Of a stretch of DNA of 64,000 nucleotides, positions 1 through 7,745 are shown in pieces; position 1 is the stretch's first letter, and each line of letters opens with the position of its first letter. The notes below the pieces were generated by a model. The model was given only the letters and a program-made list of their open reading frames with translations, searched no databases and was not told the origin of the DNA. Source of the stretch: an uncultured Cryomorphaceae bacterium (GTDB taxonomy: Bacteria > Bacteroidota > Bacteroidia > Flavobacteriales > Schleiferiaceae); contig CAKZJV010000007.1 in the NCBI GenBank assembly GCA_937120475.1, positions 248,001 to 312,000 of the forward strand, given 5' to 3'. The position numbers and the translations under genes were made by a program.

Positions 1-1461
1 GATGAACACGGGTTTGCCCACAATATGATCGGCCGGAACATAGCCCCAGTAGCGGGAATCAAGCGAATTATGGCGATTGTCACCCATCATCCAATAATAG
101 CCCTGCTTAAAGGTGTAGGTTGAAGATTCGGCACCGTTGATGTAATACTTATCACCGCGTAGCTCTAAGGTGTTTCCTTCGTACACTTCAATAACCCTTC
201 TGAATTTCAGGTAATTTTCACGGTTCAGCTCTACCTGATCCCCTTCTTTGGGCATGTAGATAGGACCGTAGTTGTCGCGGGTCCATTGAAATTCGACACT
301 ATCGCCATGAGCCGGGTTGGGGAAAACACGCCCGGTAGCTAAAAGTTGATAGTTGTATAAATGGCGTACCAGGGCAGCCGGTGAATCGGCTGGAAAGTCT
401 TTTACATCGCGGTGGCTATTCAAACGGATTACCTGAACGATATTGGGCAACTTCTTAAAGTTATCCACCTGGTGGGAGGGAATGGTGATGATGTAGGCAT
501 AGGGGCGGAATTGCTCACGGGAATCGCCTGGCATAAAGCCATCTTTATTGATCAGGTAGTAGGCATCTGGATCAATATCGAAATCCTCCTTCAGCATACG
601 TGGACTAAAACCATTGCCCTTAAATTCAACGTAATAGCTGAATTGGGGCAGGGAGCGGTCGGGCATTTCCAATGGCCCGCCATTTACAAAAACCTTCCCG
701 TTTTTAATGGATAACGAATCACCGGGTATGGCCACACAACGCTTTACGTAATGCTCTCTTTTGTCCACCGGCTTTTCACTTTCCATGGGGTAGTTGAAAA
801 CCACGGGGTCCAGCCGCTGTACATCACTTATTTTAGGTAAACGCACGTAGGGTAGTTGCACCCAGTCCAGGTAAGAGGGGGTTTGGGTGCCCGGAATGCG
901 ATTGTGCACCAGGGGCAGGGAAAGGGGCGTTATGGGCAGGCGGCTGCCGTATTGTAACTTACTGACAAATAAAAAGTCACCCACCATCAACGACTTCTCC
1001 ATAGAAGGAGTGGGAATGGTAAAAGCCTCGAAGGTAAAAGTACGGATAATGGTAGCGGCCACTACGGCAAATATGAGGGAGGCAGCCAGTTCACTAACGT
1101 GTTTACGAATATTGATTTCATCGCGACCCACATACTCCAGCTTACCGGAATAATTGATGTAGCCCAGGTAAAAACCAGCGGTTAGTAAGGTGTAAATGGT
1201 GTGTTTTAGCTTACGATAGTTGAATACGTGAAGCAACTCGTACACGGCCACCACACCCATGATATTCCCTACAATGGGAATATAAAAGAGAATGACCCAC
1301 CAACCGGGCCTTTTAATCATTTTGGTAAGCAGGTAAGTATTGTAAATGGGAATAAATGCACCCCAGGCCGGGTGCCCGGCTTTTTGGTAAAATCTCCAGG
1401 AGATTAATCCCGCAAAAAATTCAACGGCCAGGCTAAAAATGATGGTTTCGAGTATGGTCAT
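1..1461 (-). CDS. lepB: Signal peptidase I (C-terminally truncated by window edge)
   Basis: Membrane-bound serine/lysine protease that removes signal peptides from Sec-exported proteins at the outer face of the inner membrane. From the ATG at 1461 the visible 487 codons begin with several hydrophobic segments (about residues 1-25, 53-75, 88-105, 125-145). Then comes the catalytic serine box TPSMEKSLMVGD (Ser about 153), and further on the general-base lysine box KREHYVKRCVAIPGDS. The last conserved box, GDNRHNSLDSRYWG, lies close to the left edge, so only the C-terminal tail is missing. The long insert between the serine and lysine boxes and the extra N-terminal membrane segments are typical of Bacteroidota enzymes (about 500 aa). 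It is the last visible gene of the parA-parB-DUF5683-dapB-lepB operon, starting 2 nt after dapB. Confidence 0.95.
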   Translation of the reverse strand, partial: MTILETIIFSLAVEFFAGLISWRFYQKAGHPAWGAFIPIYNTYLLTKMIKRPGWWVILFYIPIVGNIMGVVAVYELLHVFNYRKLKHTIYTLLTAGFYLGYINYSGKLEYVGRDEINIRKHVSELAASLIFAVVAATIIRTFTFEAFTIPTPSMEKSLMVGDFLFVSKLQYGSRLPITPLSLPLVHNRIPGTQTPSYLDWVQLPYVRLPKISDVQRLDPVVFNYPMESEKPVDKREHYVKRCVAIPGDSLSIKNGKVFVNGGPLEMPDRSLPQFSYYVEFKGNGFSPRMLKEDFDIDPDAYYLINKDGFMPGDSREQFRPYAYIITIPSHQVDNFKKLPNIVQVIRLNSHRDVKDFPADSPAALVRHLYNYQLLATGRVFPNPAHGDSVEFQWTRDNYGPIYMPKEGDQVELNRENYLKFRRVIEVYEGNTLELRGDKYYINGAESSTYTFKQGYYWMMGDNRHNSLDSRYWGYVPADHIVGKPVFI

Positions 1462-1463
1462 GT

Positions 1464-2171
1464 TCAGAGGTTGAGAACGTCTTTCATAGTAAACACCCCG
1501 TTTTTATCGTGAATAAACTCAGCGGCTAAAACGGCCCCGAGGGCAAAACCTTTGCGGCTGTGGGCGGTGTGCTGTATTTGAATAGTATCTATTTCGGAAA
1601 GATAACGAACTATATGAGTTCCTGGTACATCCGGTTCCCGCTTCGCAGCAATGGATATCTGCTCTTTAGAATGCTGCTCCTGCAGGGTCCAGCCTTCCTT
1701 GCGGTCCATTTCTTCTTCAATCTGCTCAGCCAGGCTAATGGCCGTACCGCTGGGAGCATCTTTCTTTTCGGTATGATGAATTTCTTCCAACTCTACTTCG
1801 TAGGCGGAGTAGGCATTCATAATTTGCGCCAACTGCCGGTTAAGCTCAAAAAAGAGATTTACACCCAAACTAAAGTTAGAAGCATAAAGAAAGCTCCCCT
1901 CGTTCTTTTCACAAATACGTACGGCCTCGTTATAACGCGCCAGCCAACCGGTGGTACCGGTTACCACCGGAACTCTATGGTTAAAGCATTGTACCAGGTT
2001 GTCAAAAGCTGCTTCCGGCTGAGTAAATTCAATGGCCACATCGGCTTTTTGCAGCTGGTCGGGTGCTATTCCCTCGCGCCCAAAACGGGCCACCACTTCA
2101 TGGCCTCTTTCATGGAGCACCTTTTCAATGGACTGCCCCATTTTTCCGTAGCCGATCAATGCTACCTTCAT
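1464..2171 (-). CDS. dapB: 4-hydroxy-tetrahydrodipicolinate reductase
   Basis: Reduces 4-hydroxy-tetrahydrodipicolinate with NAD(P)H in the diaminopimelate/lysine pathway, so it supplies meso-DAP for peptidoglycan. The 235-residue product starts with the dinucleotide-binding MKVALIGYGKMGQS. It carries GTTGW (about 72-76) and the family signature EIHHTEKKDAPSGTA with His132/His133, Lys136 and the PSGT substrate loop. The open frame extends 23 codons upstream, but that extension is unlike the family and overlaps the previous gene. The ATG at 2171 gives the canonical N-terminus and an ATGA overlap with the DUF5683 gene, implying translational coupling. Length is slightly short of the E. coli enzyme, as usual in Bacteroidota. 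Confidence 0.95.
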   Translation of the reverse strand: MKVALIGYGKMGQSIEKVLHERGHEVVARFGREGIAPDQLQKADVAIEFTQPEAAFDNLVQCFNHRVPVVTGTTGWLARYNEAVRICEKNEGSFLYASNFSLGVNLFFELNRQLAQIMNAYSAYEVELEEIHHTEKKDAPSGTAISLAEQIEEEMDRKEGWTLQEQHSKEQISIAAKREPDVPGTHIVRYLSEIDTIQIQHTAHSRKGFALGAVLAAEFIHDKNGVFTMKDVLNL

Positions 2172-2821
2172 TTCAATTCCAGTTTTAAGCTTAAACCCAT
2201 GGTCGGGTAACCGGGCCCTTGTATCAGGGTCGGGTTCCAACGCAAAGTAAGGTCTTCATCGATGTTATAATGATACAAATGAGCGTCAACGTGTGCATCG
2301 ATAATATTAAGGGCATAGGTAAGGCCCGCCAGGATAATGTTGAGGTCGCGCCACTTCCGGTAAATGTTCTGTAATTCAATCAATTGCCGCTCATCGTAAA
2401 ATCCAAGGAAAAGATCGTCCTCAGGTGTAGCCTGAATCTCGTAGAAACCGTTCAGAAAAAAGCGATAACTGTTATTATTCTCAACAATGAAATATACCGT
2501 AGTGCCCAGGGCAGCGTATATAATGGGCAACTTCCAGTACTTGCGATTGTAAATTTGCCCCAAACCGGGAAAAGCGACCGACAGCCAGGTAGCGGTAGCT
2601 ACGGAATGAGTTTTAGCCGTATCGGCCAATTTAGCTTTTTGGGCTTTTACCGCTTGTGACTGTGTGGTACTGTCATTGACCAACTGTTGTAGTATCGAGT
2701 CTTTTTCAGATACAGCCACGGTATCGGGTTGTTGGGCAAAAGCAAATTGCCCGCTAAAAAGGAGCAAGGCCATCCAAAGGGCATTGCTTATCAATTGATA
2801 TTTCAGGAGAATGCCATTCAA
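2168..2821 (-). CDS. DUF5683 domain protein, exported or membrane-anchored
   Basis: 217 residues. A hydrophobic N-terminus ending in FAFAQQ looks like a signal peptide. The conserved block is AFPGLGQIYNRKYWKLPIIYAALG (about residues 80-103), where the PGLGQ-x-YN-x-YWK pattern identifies DUF5683. A second hydrophobic stretch lies near 160-170 and the C-terminus is basic. Function unknown; the family is found in Bacteroidota and characteristically sits between parB and dapB, as here. The only start that gives a complete signal peptide with a positive residue is TTG at 2821, which overlaps the parB stop (TTGA). A later ATG would leave a signal peptide without an n-region. Presumed envelope role is inference. 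Confidence 0.85.
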   Translation of the reverse strand: MNGILLKYQLISNALWMALLLFSGQFAFAQQPDTVAVSEKDSILQQLVNDSTTQSQAVKAQKAKLADTAKTHSVATATWLSVAFPGLGQIYNRKYWKLPIIYAALGTTVYFIVENNNSYRFFLNGFYEIQATPEDDLFLGFYDERQLIELQNIYRKWRDLNIILAGLTYALNIIDAHVDAHLYHYNIDEDLTLRWNPTLIQGPGYPTMGLSLKLELK

Positions 2822-3714
2822 GGCGTAAGCAAGTCAAGGATTCTTTCAAAGTCGCTGTCGTTCTTGAAAGGGATTACAATTTTCCCTTTACCCCGGGATG
2901 AACGGTTGAGGGCTACTTGTGTATCAAAATGTTGAGAAAGCACATCTCTGATCTCGCCATATTTTTCAGGTAGTGGATTGGATTTTGCGGAAGTATCCGT
3001 GCTTTTCTGGCTTTTTTCCTTCAGCCTGCGTACCGCTTCTTCTACCTGGCGCACCGATAATTCCTTGGCAATGGTTTGCTCGTAAATTTCCAGTTGATCG
3101 TCTGCGTCCTCAACGTTTACGATGGCACGGGCATGCCCCATGCTAATCATTTTATCGCGTAAGCCGGCCTGGATAATAGGTTGCAGCTTAAGTAGTCGCA
3201 GGTAATTGGTAACGGTAGAACGTTTTTTTCCGACCCTCTCACTCATGGCCTCCTGGGTAAGGTCACATTCCTCAATCAGCCTTTGGTAGCTCAGCGCAAT
3301 CTCAATGGCATCCAGTTCTTCGCGCTGTATATTTTCCACCAGCGCCATCTCCAGCATACTCTGGTCGTCCGCCAGGCGTATATAGGCCGGAATGCTCTTT
3401 AGGCCAGCTAGTTTGCTAGCCCTGAACCTGCGTTCACCGCTGATTATCTGGAACTTACCCTCGGTCATTTTCCGTACGGTAATGGGTTGTATTACCCCCA
3501 GCTCACGAATGGAAATACTGAGCTCCTCGATAGCCTCCGGGTCAAAATTAGTACGGGGCTGGTAAGGATTTTCTACGATAAGGTCGGTTTCAATTTCCGC
3601 AATGGCACCTACCAGCTTTTCCGCATTTTGATCTTTAGCGGAATTTACATTCTCAGTTTCTTTCAGTAGGGCCGAAAGCCCACGTCCTAAAGCTTGTCTT
3701 TTGGGTGCTGCCAT
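2818..3714 (-). CDS. parB: Chromosome-partitioning protein ParB
   Basis: CTP-dependent DNA clamp that loads at parS sites and recruits ParA and SMC for origin segregation. 298 residues: N-terminal ParA-interacting peptide rich in Arg/Lys (KRQALGRGLSALL, 5-17), ParB/Srx nuclease-like fold with the CTP-binding GERRFR motif (93-98) and ENIQRE (127-132), helix-turn-helix around 151-175 (LTQEAMSERVGKKRSTVTN), and a C-terminal dimerisation domain. It lies 109 nt downstream of parA on the same strand and overlaps the next gene by 4 nt. I saw no convincing 16-bp parS palindrome inside this window. Confidence 0.97.
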   Translation of the reverse strand: MAAPKRQALGRGLSALLKETENVNSAKDQNAEKLVGAIAEIETDLIVENPYQPRTNFDPEAIEELSISIRELGVIQPITVRKMTEGKFQIISGERRFRASKLAGLKSIPAYIRLADDQSMLEMALVENIQREELDAIEIALSYQRLIEECDLTQEAMSERVGKKRSTVTNYLRLLKLQPIIQAGLRDKMISMGHARAIVNVEDADDQLEIYEQTIAKELSVRQVEEAVRRLKEKSQKSTDTSAKSNPLPEKYGEIRDVLSQHFDTQVALNRSSRGKGKIVIPFKNDSDFERILDLLTP

Positions 3715-3823
3715 TAAACTGGAGTCTTTTTAATTAGAAAATGCAAAGCCTACCGAACAAATTCGGAGCCAAAAATAATGAGATTAATCGAGCTTTATCC
3801 AAATACCGGGAATGAGAAACAGG

Positions 3824-4606
3824 CTAGGCCGTTTCTTCCACCGTTTCGTTCTTTTCGAGGAACTCACGGGCGAGATTGAGGTAGTTGGCTGCCCCATTAC
3901 TGGCTGCGTCATACATAATGATAGATTCACCGTAACTGGGTGCTTCACTTAAGCGTACGTTACGTTGTATGATGGTGCTGAATACCATTTTCTGGAAATG
4001 GGTTTTCACCTCTTCCACCACCTGGTTGGAAAGCCTTAGGCGTGAATCAAACATCGTGAGTAATAGTCCCTCTATATCGAGATTGGGATTGTGCAGGTTT
4101 TGAACGCTCTTAATGGTGTTGAGTAGTTTACCCAAGCCTTCCAGGGCAAAGTATTCACACTGAATAGGTACAATCACCGAATCGGCTGCCGTAAGGGCAT
4201 TAAGGGTTATCAAGCCTAAAGAGGGAGCACAATCTATAATAATGTAGTCGTAATCGTCCTTTATATCTACCAATGCTTTTTTTAGCATCTGCTCACGATT
4301 ATCCTTATCCACCAATTCGATCTCTACGGCTACCAGGTCAATTTGAGCGGGTAAAAGATCGAGGTTGGGAGATTTGGTTTTCAAAACCACTTCACGGGCT
4401 TTATTTTCATGTTCAATAACCTGGTAGGTACCCAGTGAAATATTGTCAGGATCAAAACCCAGGGCCGAGGTGGAATTGGCCTGTGGGTCAGCATCTACCA
4501 ATAAAACCTTCTTTTCCAATACGCCCAGGCAAGCCGCAAGATTTACCGAAGTAGTCGTTTTTCCAACACCTCCTTTTTGGTTGGCTATGGCCACCGTCTT
4601 TCCCAT
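3824..4606 (-). CDS. parA: Chromosome-partitioning ATPase ParA/Soj
   Basis: Walker-type ATPase that forms ATP-dependent dimers on the nucleoid and is stimulated by ParB to move origins apart. 260 residues. The deviant Walker A motif KGGVGKTTT is at residues 10-18, the Walker A' aspartate is in LLVDADPQANST (about 36-47), and Walker B is in YIIIDCAPSLG. Length matches chromosomal Soj proteins (about 255 aa), not plasmid ParA with an N-terminal HTH. It is the first gene of the operon that continues into parB, DUF5683, dapB and lepB. The upstream 180 nt gap to the divergent flavin reductase gene must hold its promoter, but I could not pick a clear TAnnTTTG box. Confidence 0.97.
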   Translation of the reverse strand: MGKTVAIANQKGGVGKTTTSVNLAACLGVLEKKVLLVDADPQANSTSALGFDPDNISLGTYQVIEHENKAREVVLKTKSPNLDLLPAQIDLVAVEIELVDKDNREQMLKKALVDIKDDYDYIIIDCAPSLGLITLNALTAADSVIVPIQCEYFALEGLGKLLNTIKSVQNLHNPNLDIEGLLLTMFDSRLRLSNQVVEEVKTHFQKMVFSTIIQRNVRLSEAPSYGESIIMYDAASNGAANYLNLAREFLEKNETVEETA

Positions 4607-4785
4607 AATTCTTCAGTTCTGTTTATTTGTAAGAAGATAAAAAAAATGCAAAAGGCTTTAATTATTTAGAAATCAAGGCCAACTTGCAGCGCGTCCTAAA
4701 AAACTAAAGCAGCCCTAAAATACAACATTCCTTTAGTTGAGGACGGGATAAGTCCATCCTGATAAATGGTTTTTTTAACAAGCTG

Positions 4786-5316
4786 ATGATAACTGTAATT
4801 TGTGCTACTCACCGTCCTCAAAATCAAACCTTAAGGGTGGTGGAGAGATACGTTGACCTGCTGCGCGAGCTGAAGCAGGAAGTAAAGGTGCTCCAAATGG
4901 CTGAGTTGCCGCAGGACTTTATGTATGAAGATAGCTTTGGCAACCGAACGGATACTTTTGAATCAATTATTCACGAAAAGATAGTGCCCGCCCAAGGTTT
5001 TGTAATTGTTGCACCGGAATACAACGGTAGTTTTCCGGGTATCTTCAAGGCATTTTTAGATGCAGTTAAACCGCACGTTTGGCGTGGAAAGGCGATAGCG
5101 CTGGTGGGCGTGGCTACGGGCCGGGCCGGGAATTTAAGGGGAATGGATCACCTTACCGATGTAATGCATCATTTGCGGGCGGAAGTTTATTCCAGGAAGG
5201 TTCCCATCTCAAAGCTATATGACCTGATTGAACCGGAAGACACCGGGTTTAATCATCCTGAAACTATAGCAATACTCAGGAAGCAGGCTGAAGGTTTCGT
5301 TAAATTTATGCCCTAA
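4786..5316 (+). CDS. NAD(P)H-dependent FMN reductase family protein
   Basis: Flavodoxin-like fold enzyme of the NADPH-dependent FMN reductase family; members reduce free flavin, quinones or azo compounds in the cytoplasm. 176 residues. The N-terminal strand and phosphate loop CATHRPQNQTLRVV (6-19) replaces the usual GS-x-R-x-x-S loop. The flavin-contacting APEYNGSFPGIFKAFLD (about 76-92) is the best-conserved family signature. The TG-R-x-GN-L-RG segment (GRAGNLRGMDHL) follows. Monocistronic: divergent from parA and convergent with the PUR-alpha-like gene. Specific substrate cannot be deduced. Confidence 0.85.
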   Translation: MITVICATHRPQNQTLRVVERYVDLLRELKQEVKVLQMAELPQDFMYEDSFGNRTDTFESIIHEKIVPAQGFVIVAPEYNGSFPGIFKAFLDAVKPHVWRGKAIALVGVATGRAGNLRGMDHLTDVMHHLRAEVYSRKVPISKLYDLIEPEDTGFNHPETIAILRKQAEGFVKFMP

Positions 5317-5338
5317 AAAAGCCGCTGATCAGCGGCTT
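5315..5338 (-). terminator. Rho-independent terminator of the PUR-alpha-like gene
   Basis: AAGCCGCTGATCAGCGGCTT at 5319-5338 is a perfect 20-nt palindrome. Read on the minus strand it is followed directly by six T residues (5320 down to 5315), the textbook arrangement for the gene ending at 5358. On the plus strand no T tract follows, so termination of the flavin reductase transcript here would be weaker. Confidence 0.75.
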
Positions 5339-5357
5339 AAAGGGGTAAATTATCTTT

Positions 5358-5747
5358 TTAGATGTCGTCAAAGTCAATATCGGTAAAAGAATTACCGGTT
5401 TCAACGCCCATGGGCTCCGGCTTTCTTTCATCCATACCATTGCTTTCGGGCTGAAAGTCAGGTTGGTGCGTGTCGGAAATTACCTCTTCACCTTTTTCGT
5501 TGATGATGTAGTCGGTTACTTCTCCTAACAAATCGCGGAAACGCTCAAAGTCTTCTTTATACAGGTAGATTTTGTGTTTTTTGTAAAAGCTGGTACCGTT
5601 CTCGTTGGTGTGCTTTTTACTTTCGGTAATAGTCAGGTAATAATCATCAGCCTTGGTTGCTCTTACGTCAAAAAAGTAAGTTCTTCTCCCGGCCCTCAGC
5701 ACTTTAGAATGAATTTCCTCTTTGCTATGGTTTTCGTTTGCACTCAT
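5358..5747 (-). CDS. PUR-alpha/DUF3276 family nucleic-acid-binding protein
   Basis: Small cytoplasmic protein of the bacterial PUR-alpha-like family (DUF3276), a Whirly-like fold shown in related proteins to bind single-stranded DNA and RNA. 129 residues. The conserved core is about 12-90: KVLRAGRRTYFFDVRATKADDYYLTITESKK, then YKKHKIYLYKEDFERFRDLL, followed by an acidic low-complexity tail (EEVISDTHQPDFQPES to DIDFDDI). It has its own promoter (5784-5812) and terminator (5315-5338), so it is a single-gene unit. The acidic tail resembles that of OB-fold ssDNA-binding proteins (inference). Confidence 0.85.
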   Translation of the reverse strand: MSANENHSKEEIHSKVLRAGRRTYFFDVRATKADDYYLTITESKKHTNENGTSFYKKHKIYLYKEDFERFRDLLGEVTDYIINEKGEEVISDTHQPDFQPESNGMDERKPEPMGVETGNSFTDIDFDDI

Positions 5748-5783
5748 TGTTCTTTTCTAATTTACAATAGCTTACTATGTGGA

Positions 5784-5812
5784 CAAATCTATAAAAATTC
5801 TCAAAAGACCAA
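5784..5812 (-). promoter_or_regulatory. Bacteroidota-type promoter for the PUR-alpha-like gene
   Basis: Minus-strand -7 box TAGATTTG (5791-5784) is preceded at 18 nt by TTG (5812-5810). This fits the Bacteroidota primary sigma consensus TTTG / TAnnTTTG. Predicted start near 5777 leaves a leader of about 30 nt. It is nested inside the terminator hairpin of the upstream ABC transporter gene. Confidence 0.6.
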
Positions 5813-5836
5813 CTATAATTTAGGCTTTTTGAGAAT
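5793..5836 (-). terminator. Possible terminator of the ABC transporter gene
   Basis: ATTCTCAAAA (5797-5806) and TTTTGAGAAT (5827-5836) form a 10-bp inverted repeat with a 20-nt loop. On the minus strand the hairpin begins at the ABC gene stop codon and is followed by TTTTTAT. The stem is AT-rich, so strength is uncertain, and it overlaps the next promoter. Confidence 0.45.
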
Positions 5837-7614
5837 TACACCGCTTTCCGCGAATCTTCCATCAATTGCTGTTCGTACATCTTTTTGTAGTAACCGTCCA
5901 CTTTCATTAACTGATCGTGGGTACCTCTCTGAGTGATTTTACCATTATCGAGAACCATAATTTCATCGGCATGCTTTACCGAGGATACACGGTGGCTGAT
6001 AATGAGTGTGGTACGCTTTTGAATAAGGCGTTTGAGATTGGCTAAAATGTTTTCTTCCGTTTCCGTATCTACGGCTGAAAGGCAGTCGTCAAAAATAAGA
6101 AAACGGGGCTCTTTGATTACGGCACGGGCTATGCTCACCCTCTGTTTTTGACCTCCCGATAAGGTAATACCGCGTTCACCTACCCGGGTTTCATAGCCTT
6201 TGGGGAATTCGGTGATGTTGGCGTGTACCTCGGCATTTTTAGCGGCTTCCTGGGTTTTTTCCAATGGAACGTTACCCACTCCAAAGGAAATGTTACGGGC
6301 TATGTTGTCCGAAAACAAAAAAGCTTCCTGGGGCACATAACCAATAGCTCTTCTCAAGTCGTAGAGATTCACATTCTTGATGTTCTGGTCATCAATCAAC
6401 ACTGAACCTTCCGTGGGGTCGTAGAGGCGGCCGATCAGGTTGGCCACGGTTGATTTTCCGGAACCGGTTTTGCCAATAATGGCCAGCGATTTACCCGCCT
6501 CAATGGTGAAGGAAACTTCATCCAGAGCTTTGATACCTGTATCAGGGTAAACAAAACTCACATTCCGGAACTCTACCTTCCCCTCCAGTTTAAAAGGCTC
6601 TTCGGTAGGGTTTTGAATTTCGGGGGTAACCTGCAGGAACTCGTTAATACGTTCCTGCGAAGCAGCCGCCCGCTGTACCAGTGAGGTTACCCAGCCAATG
6701 GAAGCAACGGGCCAGGTAAGCATATTTACATAAATAATGAACTCGGCAATGTTACCGGTGGTAATATTACCTCTTATTGCCTCCTGGCCGCCAATGTAAA
6801 CGGTGAGTATAGTGGAGAGCCCTATAAGCAATACCATCAGGGGAAAGAAGAGCGCATTGATACGGTACAGTTCTTCATTTTTGGAGAGGTAGATATTGGC
6901 TTCCCGGGTAAAGTCTTCCAAAGAGCGTTTTTCGCGCACGTAGGCCTTTAATACCCTGATGCCGGAAAAAGCCTCCTGAACATAGGTGCTGATATTACTC
7001 AATTGCCTTTGTACCTGCTCACTTTTGAGGTTAATCTTGCGGCTTATATAGTAAATAGCTATGGATAGCACCGGAAAGGGAATCAATACGTACAGGGTAA
7101 GCCGTACGTTAATGGTGAGCATAATGGCAATAATGATGATTAGTGAAATGCCTACGTTAATGGTGTACATTACTGCCGGGCCCAGGTACATACGTACGCG
7201 GCTTACATCTTCGCTAATGCGGTTCATCAGGTCACCGGTATTGTTGCGTTTATAAAAAGCCAGTGAAAGATTTTGATATTGATCGAATATCTCGTTCTTC
7301 ATATCGTACTCGATGTACCGGCTTACCACAATTATGGTTTGCCGCATAAAGAACATGAAAAGCCCTTTGAGTAACGAGGCTCCGATTATAATACCTCCGT
7401 ACAATAGCAATTGGTTTCTTAAACCCGGGTTAGCCTCGTTGCCACTACCGTTTTGGAAGCCCTGAATGGCTTTACTTACAATGTCAAAAGACTCCCTCAC
7501 GTAGATGGCGGGAAACACTCCGAAAATCACGGAAATAATAACGAAAGCTACGCCTATAAGTAAGCGGAATCGGTATTTGTAGAAGTATTTGTTAAGTACC
7601 CAAAGAGATTTCAT
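5836..7614 (-). CDS. ABC transporter, fused permease/ATPase (MsbA-like exporter)
   Basis: Half-transporter of the type IV ABC exporter fold, working as a homodimer in the inner membrane. Relatives flip lipid A/phospholipid or export drugs and peptides. 592 residues: six membrane segments in the first 320 residues (for example LLIGVAFVIISVIFGVFPAIYV and LLLYGGIIIGASLLKGLFMFF), then the nucleotide-binding domain with Walker A IGKTGSGKST, signature LSGGQKQRVSIARA, Walker B FLIFDDCLSAVD and the H-loop in TLIISHR. The Walker B is followed by Asp-Cys rather than Asp-Glu (DDCLSAVD). In the canonical motif this position is the catalytic glutamate (DEATSALD), so a degenerate site is possible. Substrate unknown. 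Confidence 0.9.
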   Translation of the reverse strand: MKSLWVLNKYFYKYRFRLLIGVAFVIISVIFGVFPAIYVRESFDIVSKAIQGFQNGSGNEANPGLRNQLLLYGGIIIGASLLKGLFMFFMRQTIIVVSRYIEYDMKNEIFDQYQNLSLAFYKRNNTGDLMNRISEDVSRVRMYLGPAVMYTINVGISLIIIIAIMLTINVRLTLYVLIPFPVLSIAIYYISRKINLKSEQVQRQLSNISTYVQEAFSGIRVLKAYVREKRSLEDFTREANIYLSKNEELYRINALFFPLMVLLIGLSTILTVYIGGQEAIRGNITTGNIAEFIIYVNMLTWPVASIGWVTSLVQRAAASQERINEFLQVTPEIQNPTEEPFKLEGKVEFRNVSFVYPDTGIKALDEVSFTIEAGKSLAIIGKTGSGKSTVANLIGRLYDPTEGSVLIDDQNIKNVNLYDLRRAIGYVPQEAFLFSDNIARNISFGVGNVPLEKTQEAAKNAEVHANITEFPKGYETRVGERGITLSGGQKQRVSIARAVIKEPRFLIFDDCLSAVDTETEENILANLKRLIQKRTTLIISHRVSSVKHADEIMVLDNGKITQRGTHDQLMKVDGYYKKMYEQQLMEDSRKAV

Positions 7615-7618
7615 TGGC

Positions 7619-7649
7619 TTGGAAGCTCCGGAAATTTAGTCTAGTTTTG
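7619..7649 (+). promoter_or_regulatory. Promoter for the leucine-dehydrogenase-like gene
   Basis: TTG (7619-7621), 20-nt spacer, then TAGTTTTG (7642-7649), a full match to TAnnTTTG. The start should fall near 7656, giving a leader of about 90 nt before the ATG at 7746, long enough to hold a regulatory structure, though I saw none. Confidence 0.6.
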
Positions 7650-7745
7650 CCACGCCTTACGGATGCGCGATAAGTCCTACAACTGAAGGCTTCAAAGGTA
7701 AGGTTATTATCTCTTTCAACAGACCCTTGATTATCAATAAAAACG

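Noticed and set aside
412-1153. Plus-strand open frames opposite lepB
   Set aside because: They are antisense shadows of the conserved signal peptidase reading frame and have no recognisable protein features.
1560-2210. 216-codon plus-strand frame opposite dapB
   Set aside because: The minus-strand dapB frame carries all family motifs; the plus frame shows none and has no promoter or neighbour on its strand.
2589-2602. GTAGC-GGTA-GCTAC hairpin resembling the REP core
   Set aside because: It lies inside coding sequence for a Val-Ala-Thr repeat, has only a 5-bp stem and lacks the GATANN-AAAGC head shared by the three real copies.
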